Shown here: piece by piece, positions 49,653-58,986 of the stretch
Position numbering within the stretch: the stretch's first letter is position 1
Layout of the letters: each line of letters begins with the position of its first letter
Origin: Flavobacterium pectinovorum
GTDB taxonomy: Bacteria > Bacteroidota > Bacteroidia > Flavobacteriales > Flavobacteriaceae
Reading direction: 5' to 3'
DNA length: 64,000 nt
NCBI RefSeq assembly: GCF_900142715.1
Contig: NZ_FRBX01000003.1
Coordinates: 496,001 to 560,000 of the forward strand
Made by a program: the position numbers and the translations under genes
The notes under the pieces: model-generated
Databases searched by the model: none
The model's input: the letters and a program-made list of their open reading frames with translations, nothing else
What the model was told of the DNA's origin: nothing

Positions 49653-51365
49653 ATGAAAAGTAAAACTATCCAAATTACTCTAATCTATATTATGATTTCG
49701 TTATTTGTGACTATAATCTGTCATAAATTACTCGCTAGTTTTATCTCCTCCAAAGAAAACTTTTATTTTTTTATTATAAAAGACATCATTTTCATTTTAA
49801 TTACCGGTCTCGTTTTCAAATACATACTCTCTAAGAACGAAAGCAAAAATGTCTCAATTTTCGAAAAACTAAAGCAGACAAACGAAGAAATCAAAGAATC
49901 TAATGAAAAATATGATATTGTAGCAAAAGCCACAAGCGATACCATTTGGGATTGGAAAATACAGGAAGACAGCATTAACTGGAATAAAGGAATTGAAAGC
50001 GTTTTTGGGTACAAGCAAGAAGAGGTTGGAAAAACTTCAAAATGGTGGTTTGACAAAATTCATCCCGAAGACAGCATCAGAATGTCTATAAAACTATATT
50101 CATTTATAGAGCAAAAAACCGAAAAATGGCAGGATCAATATCGCTTTAGATGTGCAGACGGAACCTATAAATACGTTTTAGACCGGGGCTTTTTACTGAA
50201 AGACGAAAACGGAAGAGCCATTAGAATGATTGGAGCAATCCAGGATATTACCAAACAAAAAGAAGAAGAACAACGATTGAAGCTTCTCGAAACTGTAATT
50301 ACACAATCTAAAGATTCAATTTTAATTACAGAAGCAAACTCTATAAACGGAAAAATACCTAAAATTGTTTATGTAAATCCTGCATTTTTACAAATGTCAG
50401 GCTATCATTCAAATGAAATAATTGGAAAATCAACTAATATTTTCAACAAAGGCCCAAATTCAGATTCAGATGAATTAAAAAAACTTTTGCGGGCTATTAA
50501 AAACGAAGAAGAATGCTTAATAGAAACCATAAGCTATACAAAACATAAAGAAGAATATTGGGTGCGTTTTTCCATGATTCCGATTTTTAATAATGAAGGG
50601 GTAATTTCACATTGGATTTCGATTCAACGAAATATTACAGATGAGAAAAAACTAGAAACAGAAAAAGAGCATCTTATTCGCGAATTAACACAAAACAACA
50701 AAGATTTAAAACAATTTTCATACATCACATCACACAACCTGCGCGCGCCTTTGTCAAATTTAATTGGACTTTTAAATCTTACCGAAGATATTCCGATAGA
50801 AAACCCAGAATTAAAAGAAATTTTGACCGGATTTAGCAAATCAACTCACTTATTAAATGAGACTATTAATGATTTAGTAAAGGTTATTATCATTAAAGAC
50901 AATCCTTCAATGCAAAAAGAAGAAGTCTCTCTAAAAGAAGTATTCGAAAACGTATTTAGCCAACTATCATTTCAAATCGAATTACATAAGCCAATAATCA
51001 AACTTAAGTTTGACAGGGTACCATTATTAAACACAAACAAAGCTTATATTGAAAGTATTTTACTTAATTTACTCACCAATTCTATAAAATACAAATCAGA
51101 AAACAGGAAACTAAAAATATCTATAACTGCAGAACAAATAGATCATCAAGTCATTCTAACCTTTAAGGATAATGGAATTGGTATTGACCTTGAAAGAAAT
51201 CGTGATAAAGTTTTTGGATTATACCAAAGATTTCACAACTATCCCGACAGTAAAGGACTGGGATTATATCTTGTAAAATCGCAAGTAGAAACAATGGGAG
51301 GCACTATTAGTATAGAAAGTGAAGTTAACATAGGAACCACTTTTACAATAACATTTAAAAATTAA
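49653..51365 (+). CDS. PAS-domain hybrid-free sensor histidine kinase
   Basis: 570 residues: two N-terminal membrane helices (about 6-27 and 35-52), a coiled linker, a PAS-PAC module (about 85-200, DTIWDWKIQEDSINWNKGIESVFGYKQEEV), a second PAS-PAC (about 210-330, VYVNPAFLQMSGYHSNEIIGKS), a HisKA-type helix with SHNLRAPLSNLIGLLNL, and a HATPase with N-box NLLTNSIKYKS, DNGIGID and GLGLYLVKSQVE. The receptor part has almost no periplasmic loop, so the signal is probably cytoplasmic or membrane-borne. Likely partner is the receiver protein 5 bases downstream. Confidence 0.92.
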   Translation: MKSKTIQITLIYIMISLFVTIICHKLLASFISSKENFYFFIIKDIIFILITGLVFKYILSKNESKNVSIFEKLKQTNEEIKESNEKYDIVAKATSDTIWDWKIQEDSINWNKGIESVFGYKQEEVGKTSKWWFDKIHPEDSIRMSIKLYSFIEQKTEKWQDQYRFRCADGTYKYVLDRGFLLKDENGRAIRMIGAIQDITKQKEEEQRLKLLETVITQSKDSILITEANSINGKIPKIVYVNPAFLQMSGYHSNEIIGKSTNIFNKGPNSDSDELKKLLRAIKNEEECLIETISYTKHKEEYWVRFSMIPIFNNEGVISHWISIQRNITDEKKLETEKEHLIRELTQNNKDLKQFSYITSHNLRAPLSNLIGLLNLTEDIPIENPELKEILTGFSKSTHLLNETINDLVKVIIIKDNPSMQKEEVSLKEVFENVFSQLSFQIELHKPIIKLKFDRVPLLNTNKAYIESILLNLLTNSIKYKSENRKLKISITAEQIDHQVILTFKDNGIGIDLERNRDKVFGLYQRFHNYPDSKGLGLYLVKSQVETMGGTISIESEVNIGTTFTITFKN

Positions 51366-51370
51366 TTATT

Positions 51371-51781
51371 ATGCTTGAGCAAATTTTATGTATTGATGAT
51401 GACCCTATCACACTAATGCTATGCAAAAAAGTGATTGCGAAATCTTCTTTTTCTAAAGAAATCATTACTGCTCCAAATGGCGAAGAAGCATTACATCATT
51501 TCAACACATTAAAATACAATAACAAAAACAAGGTAAGCAAAAAACCGGAATTAATCTTTTTAGACTTAAATATGCCCGTAATGGGTGGCTGGGAATTTTT
51601 AGACCACTTTACCTCTAAGGCTTATTCTGAATTTAATACTGCAAAAGTTATTGTCTTGTCTTCTACAATTGATCCTCACGATCTTGCCAAAGCCAAAAAA
51701 TACCCTATAATAATAGATTTTCTTTCAAAACCAATTACAAAGCCGATGCTAGAATATTTAAAAAAGAAAATGGAGCTTTAA
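51371..51781 (+). CDS. Single-domain response regulator (receiver only)
   Basis: 136 residues, receiver domain alone: acidic pocket Asp9-Asp11 (CIDDDP), phospho-acceptor Asp65 in LIFLDLNMPVMGG, Ser/Thr switch around LSSTIDP and Lys120 in FLSKPIT. No DNA-binding output, as for CheY-like or Rcp1-like regulators that act by protein contact. Directly follows the PAS histidine kinase. Confidence 0.93.
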   Translation: MLEQILCIDDDPITLMLCKKVIAKSSFSKEIITAPNGEEALHHFNTLKYNNKNKVSKKPELIFLDLNMPVMGGWEFLDHFTSKAYSEFNTAKVIVLSSTIDPHDLAKAKKYPIIIDFLSKPITKPMLEYLKKKMEL

Positions 51782-51882
51782 AAACGTATAATCAAAAATC
51801 AAAAAAAATCAAATACTTCTACAGAAATATTGGAATTTGAATTTTTTTTTGAAAATTTATAAAAATTCAATTTTATTCAAAC

Positions 51883-51912
51883 AAAAAAAAATCCTCTAAA
51901 AGAGGATTTTTT
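51883..51912. terminator. Bidirectional terminator between the receiver gene and rpsT
   Basis: AAATCCTCT pairs with AGAGGATTT (loop AAA) and is flanked by eight A on the left and seven T on the right; works for both convergent genes. Confidence 0.9.
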
Positions 51913-51937
51913 TATATTTTTAGGAAATTGCAATTAA

Positions 51938-52189
51938 TTACAATTTAGCAACATGTTTAGTTAATTTAGACTTCAAGTTAGAAGCTTTATTATCATGAAT
52001 GATGTTCTTTTTAGCTAATTTATCAATCATAGAGATTACAGTTGATAATTTTGAAGCAGCATCAGATTTATCAGTAGCTAATCTTAATGCTTTAATAGCA
52101 TTACGAGTAGTTTTATGTTGATATCTGTTAAGAACTCTTCTTTTTTCGTTACTTCTGATTCTTTTTAATGCTGACTTATGATTTGCCAT
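51938..52189 (-). CDS. rpsT: 30S ribosomal protein S20
   Basis: 83 residues, lysine/arginine-rich: MANHKSALKRIRSNEKRRVLNRYQHK at the N-terminus and SKLSTVISMIDKLAKKNIIHDNKASNLKSKL in the helical body. Complete and of normal length. Binds the 5' domain of 16S rRNA early in small-subunit assembly. Monocistronic. Confidence 0.97.
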   Translation of the reverse strand: MANHKSALKRIRSNEKRRVLNRYQHKTTRNAIKALRLATDKSDAASKLSTVISMIDKLAKKNIIHDNKASNLKSKLTKHVAKL

Positions 52190-52344
52190 TTTGTTTTAAT
52201 TTTAGATGTAATAATTATTATAGATACTAGTTAAAAAAGAAAAACCTCCCACAATTGCAAAACAATCACTTTGGTTTTAACTAATAAAACAAAAACCGAG
52301 ACACCAATTTTTATTTTACAAAACTTATTCACAACTAATTTTAG

Positions 52345-52416
52345 TAGTCTGTAAGGGAATCGAACCCCTGTTACCAGGACGAAAGCCTGGAGTCCTAACC
52401 CCTAGACGAACAGACC
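52345..52416 (-). tRNA. tRNA-Glu (anticodon UUC), divergent body
   Basis: Minus strand GGTCTGT...ACAGACT acceptor, D-arm GTCTAGGGGTTAGGAC, anticodon stem CCAGG/CCTGG with loop CTTTCGT (anticodon TTC, G at position 37), T-arm AGGGG-TTCGATT-CCCTT-type (terminal G-T pair). CCA is not encoded. Differs at many positions from the two tRNA-Glu genes beside it. Confidence 0.9.
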
Positions 52417-52458
52417 ATATCCTTCTAAGTTTTTCTATATTTAAATAGAGGTATTTTG

Positions 52459-52530
52459 TAGCCCGTAGCGGAATCGAACCGCTCTTACATGGATGAAAAC
52501 CATGCGTCCTAACCGATAGACGAACGGGCC
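52459..52530 (-). tRNA. tRNA-Glu (anticodon UUC), copy A
   Basis: Minus strand GGCCCGT/ACGGGCT acceptor (first pair G-U), D-arm GTCTATCGGTTAGGAC, anticodon stem CATGG/CCATG with loop TTTTCAT (anticodon TTC), T-arm GCGG-TTCGATT-CCGC. CCA not encoded. Identical in sequence to the copy at 52578-52649. Confidence 0.93.
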
Positions 52531-52577
52531 ATTTTAATTCTCAGTATTTTAAGAACAATTTTGCAGTAAAAAAGTAG

Positions 52578-52649
52578 TAGCCCGTAGCGGAATCGAACCG
52601 CTCTTACATGGATGAAAACCATGCGTCCTAACCGATAGACGAACGGGCC
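52578..52649 (-). tRNA. tRNA-Glu (anticodon UUC), copy B
   Basis: Same 72-nt sequence as copy A (52459-52530), a recent tandem duplication. The 47-base spacer between them is unrelated. First tRNA of the minus-strand cluster, downstream of proS orientation-wise. Confidence 0.93.
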
Positions 52650-52726
52650 TGCTTCTCTAATGCGGATGCAAAAATACAACTATTTTTAAGATGTACAATA
52701 CCTGATGCAAAAAAAATTAAAATTTT

Positions 52727-54205
52727 TTAATATGCCTTAGCAAACAGCACTCTTCTTGTAGAAGGATTACCAGTAAACACACAGGTTCCCGCCTCTTCTT
52801 TACTATCCAAAGGTATACAACGAATCGTTGCTTTTGTCAGGTCTTTTATTTTTTCTTCAGTAGCTGCCGTACCATCCCAATGAGCCGATACAAAACCACC
52901 TTTTCCATCTAAAATCTCTTTAAACTCCTCAAAACTATTTACTTCTGTAATATGTGTATTACGATAGTCTAATGCTTTATTAAACAGATCTGTTTGAATC
53001 TGCTCTAAAAGGTCATTTATATAAGTAACGATTCCTTCTGCAGGAACTACTTCTTTTGTCAATGTATCACGTCTTGCCACTTCAAAAGTTCCGTTTTCTA
53101 AATCTTTTGGACCAACAGCAATTCTAACAGGGACTCCTTTTAATTCCCATTCAGCAAACTTAAATCCTGGTTTTTGAGTTGTTCTGTCATCATATTTAAC
53201 TGAAATCTTTAACTTTTTCAACTTAGCAGTCAAATCATTAACCGCAGCCGTAATTTCTGCTAATTGTTCATCTGTTTTATAGATTGGCACAATAACAACT
53301 TGTATAGGTGCCAAATTTGGAGGCAACACTAATCCCTGATCATCAGAATGCGTCATAACCAACGCTCCCATTAATCGGGTAGAAACTCCCCAGGAAGTCC
53401 CCCACACATGTTCTTGTTTTCCTTCTGCATTAGCAAACTTTACATCAAATGCTTTTGCGAAGTTTTGACCTAAAAAGTGAGAGGTTCCTGCTTGCAATGC
53501 TTTTCCATCCTGCATTAATGCTTCAATACAATAGGTTTCATCAGCACCTGCAAAACGTTCTGTTTCGGTTTTAATACCTTTTACAACCGGAATTGCCATA
53601 AAATTCTCTGCAAAATCAGCATAAACATTCATCATTTTTTCAGATTCTTCTACTGCTTCTGCTTTTGTGGCATGCGCTGTATGTCCTTCCTGCCATAAAA
53701 ATTCAGCCGTTCTTAAAAACAAACGTGTACGCATTTCCCAACGCACTACATTTGCCCATTGATTAATCAATAAAGGTAAATCCCTGTAGGATTGAACCCA
53801 TCCTTTATAAGTAGACCAAATAATTGCCTCACTCGTTGGACGAACAATAAGTTCTTCCTCCAGCTTTGCATTTGGATCAACCATTAATTTTCCGGGTTTG
53901 TCCGGATCATTTTTTAATCTATAATGTGTTACAATGGCGCATTCTTTTGCAAATCCCTCTGCATTTTTTTCTTCAGCCTCAAACATGCTTTTAGGCACAA
54001 ATAAAGGGAAGTACGCGTTTTGATGTCCTGTTTCTTTAAACATCCTGTCCAGCTCAGCCTGCATTTTTTCCCAAATCGCATATCCGTATGGTTTGATAAC
54101 CATACATCCTCTAACGCCTGAATTTTCGGCTAAATCTGCTTTTACAACCAGTTCGTTATACCATTTCGAATAATCTTCTGATCTTGTAGTGAGGTTCTTA
54201 CTCAT
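52727..54205 (-). CDS. proS: Prolyl-tRNA synthetase (short, archaeal/eukaryal type)
   Basis: 492 residues, class II synthetase without the bacterial ~180-residue INS editing domain. Motif 2-like [40 protein letters not shown], and motif 3 region [19 protein letters not shown]. The C-terminal ends [10 protein letters not shown] as in the type-3 ProRS group, with tyrosine at the end. Charges tRNA-Pro. Start [19 protein letters not shown] is standard. Confidence 0.96.
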   Translation of the reverse strand: MSKNLTTRSEDYSKWYNELVVKADLAENSGVRGCMVIKPYGYAIWEKMQAELDRMFKETGHQNAYFPLFVPKSMFEAEEKNAEGFAKECAIVTHYRLKNDPDKPGKLMVDPNAKLEEELIVRPTSEAIIWSTYKGWVQSYRDLPLLINQWANVVRWEMRTRLFLRTAEFLWQEGHTAHATKAEAVEESEKMMNVYADFAENFMAIPVVKGIKTETERFAGADETYCIEALMQDGKALQAGTSHFLGQNFAKAFDVKFANAEGKQEHVWGTSWGVSTRLMGALVMTHSDDQGLVLPPNLAPIQVVIVPIYKTDEQLAEITAAVNDLTAKLKKLKISVKYDDRTTQKPGFKFAEWELKGVPVRIAVGPKDLENGTFEVARRDTLTKEVVPAEGIVTYINDLLEQIQTDLFNKALDYRNTHITEVNSFEEFKEILDGKGGFVSAHWDGTAATEEKIKDLTKATIRCIPLDSKEEAGTCVFTGNPSTRRVLFAKAY

Positions 54206-54268
54206 ATTGAATAGTTTGGCACAAATTTTGTTTTAATAATTTTAACTAAATAGTTTGACAAAACTAAC

Positions 54269-54276
54269 TATTTTTG
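54269..54276 (+). promoter_or_regulatory. -7 element before the Gly/Tyr/Ser-rich lipoprotein gene
   Basis: TATTTTTG matches TAnnTTTG, 30 bases before the ATG at 54307. No -33 TTG at a standard distance (a TTTG lies only 11 bases upstream). Confidence 0.45.
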
Positions 54277-54306
54277 TAATGTGCAACAATAAAAAACACC
54301 ACAGAT

Positions 54307-55323
54307 ATGAAAACTTCTATTTCTTTTCGCCAAAACTCAGCTCATTTCTATTTAATTGGATTATTGAGTTTTCTAGCAGCATCGTGTGGTTCTTACCAAA
54401 ATACTTCATATAATGACAATGACGGAGTATATGGTGGTTCATCAAGAACGTATGCTCAAACAAATACCACAGGTACCAACAATCAATATAAAGAATACTT
54501 TAAATCATTACAAGACGACGATCAGCCGACCGAAATTTTTACTGATGTAGATTCTTATGGCAATTATGCCGAAAATGACAGCACACAAACTGCTGTAACT
54601 ACGAATGCATATCCTGCATGGGGAAGCGGTAATACTGAAGTTGCAGTTAACTATTATTCTGATCCAACCTGGTCAATAGGTTTTGGCTTTGGATTAGGAT
54701 ACCCTTATTATGGATGGGGTTATGGTGGTGGCTACTGGGGATACCCTGGATATGCCTGGGGTTATCCTGGATATTGGGGACCTGGATGGGGATACCCTGG
54801 ATACTGGGGAGGTGGTTACGGATACCGTTATAACAACTACGCCTATAATTATGGAAGAAGAGGATCTGCTGCTTACTATGGAGGAAGAAATTATGCTTAT
54901 AACAGAAATTACACTTCAAGAGGATATTCTAACAGAAGCTACACAGACAGAAGTTATTCCAATAGAGGCTATTCAAACAGAAGCTATACTACTAACAGAA
55001 ATAGTTATAACACAAACAGACAAAGCAGCTATTCTGATTACAGAAGAGGTTCTTCTGTAAATAGCAGAACGACAAGCCCTACTTTTACAAACAGAAACAA
55101 CTCTTCCAGAAATAGTAGTTACGATTACTCAAACAGAGGATCAGGCAACTCAACTAGCAGAAGCTATAACAACAGCAGCAATAACTCATCAAGAAGTTAT
55201 TCAACACCAAGCAACAGTTCTTCACGTTCTTACAACAGTGGCGGCGGCGGAAGCATGAGATCATCAGGCGGCGGTGGCGGCGGTGGAAGATCTTACGGCG
55301 GTGGCGGCGGAGGAAGAAGATAA
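54307..55323 (+). CDS. Low-complexity lipoprotein rich in Gly, Tyr, Ser, Asn and Arg
   Basis: 338 residues. Lipoprotein signal with lipobox LAASC (Cys27). After an acidic, Asn-rich segment (to ~110) comes a G/Y/W tract (YPYYGWGYGGGYWGYPGYAWG...), then many copies of a R-x-Y-S-N-R / SYTxR theme, then an S/N/R-rich stretch and a glycine-rich tail ending GGGGRR. No globular domain visible; probably an extended surface protein. Aromatic and Arg-rich low-complexity tracts are of the kind that can self-associate. Confidence 0.8.
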   Translation: MKTSISFRQNSAHFYLIGLLSFLAASCGSYQNTSYNDNDGVYGGSSRTYAQTNTTGTNNQYKEYFKSLQDDDQPTEIFTDVDSYGNYAENDSTQTAVTTNAYPAWGSGNTEVAVNYYSDPTWSIGFGFGLGYPYYGWGYGGGYWGYPGYAWGYPGYWGPGWGYPGYWGGGYGYRYNNYAYNYGRRGSAAYYGGRNYAYNRNYTSRGYSNRSYTDRSYSNRGYSNRSYTTNRNSYNTNRQSSYSDYRRGSSVNSRTTSPTFTNRNNSSRNSSYDYSNRGSGNSTSRSYNNSSNNSSRSYSTPSNSSSRSYNSGGGGSMRSSGGGGGGGRSYGGGGGGRR

Positions 55324-55367
55324 TTCCTCTACTGTTTCAATCTTTAAATCATTTAACACCTAATCAA

Positions 55368-56870
55368 ATGAAAAAAATATTATTCCTAATTCTATCAGGA
55401 CTAACTTTTAGCGTCTCACATTCTCAAGAAGTTTCAGATGCCGTACGCTATGCTCAGGACAATTTGACCGGAACTGCCAGATTTAGAGCCATGAGCGGAG
55501 CCTTTGGAGCTGTTGGCGGAGATTTATCTTCTCTTTCCGTAAACCCTGCAGGATCTGCTGTGTTTTCAAATAATCAGATGGCGGTAACTTTCAGCAATCA
55601 GAACAATAAAAATAATTCTAATTACTTCGGAACTCAAACAAGCGACAAGGATAATTCTTTTATCCTGAATCAGGCCGGAGGTGTATTTGTTTTTCATGAC
55701 AGGAATCCAAAAAACGGATGGAATAAAATTGCTATTGGGGCTTCTTACGAAAACACTAACAACTTCAATAACAATATTTTTTCAGCAGGAACTAATCCAA
55801 CAAATTCTGTTGATCAATATTTTTTAACTTACGCTAATGGAATTTCTTTGGGAGACATTAGAAACATTCCATATATAGATCAATTCTATGATGAGCAACA
55901 AGCTCATTTTGGGTATGAAGGATATGTTATAAACCCTTTAGCCAACAATGACAACAATACACAATATACTTCAAATGTCCCTGCCGGCGGTAATTACTAT
56001 CACGAAAATGAAGTTTATACAAGAGGATATAACAGTAAATTAAGTTTCAATATTGCAACTTCTTATAAAGACAGAATTTTTCTTGGGGCAAACTTAAATG
56101 TACATATCACAGATTATACGAGATCAAGCAGCTTTTATGAAGATAACAATAATCCGTTACAGTCAACTGCAACTATATCTAATTTAAGATTCAACAATAA
56201 CTTATATACTTACGGAAACGGATTCTCTTTTCAACTAGGTGCTATTGCCAAAGTTACAGAAGCATTTAGACTTGGTTTAGCCTACGAATCTAATACCTGG
56301 TATGAACTTTATGACGAAACTTACCAAAGCCTACACACAACAAGACAAGCTAACGGAGGACCTGAACTTTATGAAGATGTAGATCCTAATGTTGTAAATG
56401 TTTATGAATCTTACACCTTACAAACTCCGGGAAAATTCACTTTTAGCGGTGCGTATGTATTTGGAAAATCAGGATTAATTAGTGTTGATTATTCTATTAA
56501 AGATTACGGAAACACAAAATTCAAACCAACAAATGATACCGGTTTTAGAGGCGTAAATAACGACATAAGCAATCAATTGACAAATAATGGCGAATTGAGA
56601 ATTGGTGCAGAATATAAAATAAAGAGATTAAGCTTAAGAGGCGGATATCGATTTGAAGAAAGCCCATATAAAAACGGAACTACTATTGGAGATTTAAACA
56701 GCTATTCTGGCGGTTTAGGATATAGTTTTGGAGGCACAAAATTAGATTTAGCATATTCTTATGCTGAAAGAAAAACAAATCAGGGATTTTTTGCCACAGG
56801 ATTTACTGATGGTGCCAATATTACATCGAAACTGAATAATGTTTCTTTGACTTTATTATTTGAATTGTAA
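55368..56870 (+). CDS. OmpP1/FadL-like outer membrane protein
   Basis: 500 residues, signal peptide (MKKILFLILSGLTFSVSHSQ), then an OmpP1/FadL-type N-terminal segment: DAVRYAQDNLTGTARFRAMSGAFGAVGGDLSSLSVNPAGSAVF. The NPAG motif with the preceding GGDLS is the family hallmark. The rest is alternating strands of a 14-stranded barrel, ending VSLTLLFEL. Relatives transport hydrophobic compounds such as fatty acids across the outer membrane. Follows the low-complexity lipoprotein by 44 bases and probably shares its mRNA. Confidence 0.88.
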   Translation: MKKILFLILSGLTFSVSHSQEVSDAVRYAQDNLTGTARFRAMSGAFGAVGGDLSSLSVNPAGSAVFSNNQMAVTFSNQNNKNNSNYFGTQTSDKDNSFILNQAGGVFVFHDRNPKNGWNKIAIGASYENTNNFNNNIFSAGTNPTNSVDQYFLTYANGISLGDIRNIPYIDQFYDEQQAHFGYEGYVINPLANNDNNTQYTSNVPAGGNYYHENEVYTRGYNSKLSFNIATSYKDRIFLGANLNVHITDYTRSSSFYEDNNNPLQSTATISNLRFNNNLYTYGNGFSFQLGAIAKVTEAFRLGLAYESNTWYELYDETYQSLHTTRQANGGPELYEDVDPNVVNVYESYTLQTPGKFTFSGAYVFGKSGLISVDYSIKDYGNTKFKPTNDTGFRGVNNDISNQLTNNGELRIGAEYKIKRLSLRGGYRFEESPYKNGTTIGDLNSYSGGLGYSFGGTKLDLAYSYAERKTNQGFFATGFTDGANITSKLNNVSLTLLFEL

Positions 56871-56898
56871 TTAAAAATAAATAGATGAATGGAAATTT

Positions 56899-56930
56899 CC
56901 GTCAGGTTTTTTATCTGACGGATTTTTTTT
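56899..56930 (+). terminator. Terminator after the OmpP1-like gene
   Basis: CCGTCAG (56899-56905) pairs with CTGACGG (56915-56921), loop GTTTTTTAT, followed by nine T. Clear intrinsic terminator. Confidence 0.92.
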
Positions 56931-57027
56931 TAATACGAAAAAAGATTGAACCACAATTATGAAACGATTAGCTTCATAAAAAACATGTAAAACAAACCGA
57001 AACAAGTGGTGTTTGAATAAAAAAGTG

Positions 57028-57035
57028 TAATTTTG
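57028..57035 (+). promoter_or_regulatory. -7 element of rimO
   Basis: TAATTTTG matches TAnnTTTG and is 19 bases before the rimO ATG. The upstream TTTG at 57012 is closer than usual (12-base spacer). Confidence 0.45.
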
Positions 57036-57054
57036 CACTCCAATTTATAAAAGT

Positions 57055-58368
57055 ATGAGAACCAAGTCTTTAAAAAAGAACAAAATTAACGTAATCACTC
57101 TTGGGTGTTCGAAGAATGTATATGATAGCGAAGTGCTTATGGGACAGCTTCGTGCGAATGGAAAAGAAGTACAACACGAAGCACCAGCTGCAGAAGAAGG
57201 AAATATCATTGTAATTAACACTTGTGGATTTATTGATAATGCAAAAGCTGAATCAGTAAATATGATTTTGGAATACGCTGATAAAAAAGACAAAGGCTTA
57301 GTTGATAAAGTTTTCGTAACCGGATGTTTATCTGAACGTTACAGACCCGATTTAGAAAAAGAAATTCCGAATGTAGATCAATATTTTGGTACAACAGAAT
57401 TACCTCAACTATTGAAAGCTTTAGGAGCTGACTATAAACATGAACTATTAGGAGAACGTTTAACTACAACTCCTAAAAATTACGCTTATTTGAAAATTGC
57501 AGAAGGCTGTGACAGACCATGCAGTTTTTGTGCAATTCCTTTAATGAGAGGGACTCACGTTTCTCAACCAATTGAAAAATTAGTAAAAGAAGCTCAAGGC
57601 TTAGCTAAAAATGGCGTTAAAGAATTAATTTTAATAGCGCAGGACTTAACTTATTATGGCCTTGATATTTATAAAAAGAGAAATCTTGCTGAGCTTTTAG
57701 AAGAATTAGCAAAAGTAGAAGGTATAGAATGGATTCGTTTGCACTACGCCTACCCTACCGGTTTCCCGATGGACGTTTTGGAATTAATGAAACGCGAACC
57801 AAAAATTTGTAATTATATTGATATTCCGTTACAGCATATTTCTGATTCTATTTTAAAATCGATGCGTCGTGGTACAACTCAGGCAAAAACAACTCAATTA
57901 TTGAAAGATTTCCGTGCTGCAGTTCCGGGAATGGCAATTAGAACTACTTTAATTGTTGGCTACCCAGGTGAAACACAGGAAGATTTTGAAATTTTGAAAG
58001 ATTTTGTTCAGGAAATGAAGTTTGACAGAATGGGATGTTTTGCTTATTCTCACGAAGAAAACACTCATGCCTATTTACTTGAAGATGATGTTCCTGCCGA
58101 TGTGAAACAAGCCAGAGCCAATGAAATTATGGAATTGCAATCGCAAATTTCATGGGATTTGAATCAGGAAAAAGTTGGACAGGTATTTAAATGTATTATT
58201 GACAGAAAAGAAGGCGCACATTTTGTTGGAAGAACAGAGTTTGACAGCCCGGATGTTGATAATGAAGTTTTAATAGATGCATCAAAACATTATGTAAAAA
58301 CAGGTGAATTTGTTAATATAAGGATAATTGAAGCTACAGAATTTGATTTATACGGAGAACCTGCTTAA
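57055..58368 (+). CDS. rimO: Ribosomal protein S12 methylthiotransferase RimO
   Basis: Adds a methylthio group to the conserved Asp of ribosomal protein S12. 437 residues: N-terminal UPF0004 domain with cluster cysteines Cys18 (LGCSKN), Cys57 (NTCGF) and Cys91 (GCLSE); radical-SAM cluster Cys152, Cys156, Cys159 (EGCDRPCSFCAIP); C-terminal TRAM-like domain. LGCSKN with the YDSEVLMG follow-up is typical of RimO rather than MiaB. Confidence 0.95.
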   Translation: MRTKSLKKNKINVITLGCSKNVYDSEVLMGQLRANGKEVQHEAPAAEEGNIIVINTCGFIDNAKAESVNMILEYADKKDKGLVDKVFVTGCLSERYRPDLEKEIPNVDQYFGTTELPQLLKALGADYKHELLGERLTTTPKNYAYLKIAEGCDRPCSFCAIPLMRGTHVSQPIEKLVKEAQGLAKNGVKELILIAQDLTYYGLDIYKKRNLAELLEELAKVEGIEWIRLHYAYPTGFPMDVLELMKREPKICNYIDIPLQHISDSILKSMRRGTTQAKTTQLLKDFRAAVPGMAIRTTLIVGYPGETQEDFEILKDFVQEMKFDRMGCFAYSHEENTHAYLLEDDVPADVKQARANEIMELQSQISWDLNQEKVGQVFKCIIDRKEGAHFVGRTEFDSPDVDNEVLIDASKHYVKTGEFVNIRIIEATEFDLYGEPA

Positions 58369-58407
58369 ATTTACAGTATTCATTTGCTAATTTTAGAAAA
58401 AACATTT

Positions 58408-58950
58408 ATGAAATCTATCCAATCTTTATTTCTTTTAGTTTTCGCCTTATTATGTTTCAACATTGTTTCTGCTCAATACGGAAACGGGTATAATAATGGT
58501 TATGGCAGCAATGGTTACGGAAGAGGTGGCGGAATGGGCATGGACAGAAGTATGATGCAAGGTCCTCAAGGTAACACAAGCAAACCAAAAGAAGTTCCGG
58601 CTGAAGAAACTGCAGCCAAGATCGTAGAACAAATGAAACCTGAAGTAAACCTTGATGAATTGCAAGCTATTGCCATCACCAATGTTCTAACAGACAGCAT
58701 GAAAGAACAAGGGGTTCTTTTGAAAAACGAAAGCAGCAGCCAAGATGAAAAAATTGAGCAAATGAAAGCGTTGAGAGAAAGCACTACTAAAAAAATAACT
58801 GCTTTTTTAAATCCTGACCAGATTCCAAAATACACCGATTTTATGGAGAACTTTAAGGAGATCAAAAAAACAAAATCTAAAAAGAAAAAAGATTCTAAAG
58901 AAAGCAAAGACGATAAAAAAGAAACAGAGGCAATAAAAACAGAAGAATAA
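58408..58950 (+). CDS. Exported Spy/LTXXQ-like helical protein with Gly/Tyr segment
   Basis: 180 residues from ATG 58408 (MKSIQSLFLLVFALLCFNIVSAQ signal peptide). The TTG at 58384 in the same frame would add eight residues before the signal and is rejected. After a Gly/Asn/Tyr-rich stretch (YGNGYNNGYGSNGYGRGGGMG) comes a helical domain with NLDELQAIAITNVLTDSMKEQ and KKITAFLNPDQIPKYTDFMEN, like the periplasmic Spy/CpxP-type repeats. The C-terminal tail is very rich in Lys, Asp and Glu. Periplasmic chaperone or metal stress role is conceivable but unproven. Confidence 0.7.
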   Translation: MKSIQSLFLLVFALLCFNIVSAQYGNGYNNGYGSNGYGRGGGMGMDRSMMQGPQGNTSKPKEVPAEETAAKIVEQMKPEVNLDELQAIAITNVLTDSMKEQGVLLKNESSSQDEKIEQMKALRESTTKKITAFLNPDQIPKYTDFMENFKEIKKTKSKKKKDSKESKDDKKETEAIKTEE

Positions 58951-58986
58951 TTGTTTTAACTATATCTTTAAAAAATAATAAAAACC

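Noticed and set aside
52345..52416. Divergent tRNA as Gln or another amino acid
   Set aside because: The anticodon loop CTTTCGT places TTC at positions 34-36, which is Glu; no alternative folding fits better.
54647..54919. Minus-strand ORF inside the Gly/Tyr-rich gene
   Set aside because: Shadow of repetitive GGA/TAT-rich codons; composition (HHNPIHNKG) is not protein-like.
58384..58407. TTG start for the Spy-like protein
   Set aside because: Would place eight residues ahead of a good signal peptide; ATG 58408 is preferred.
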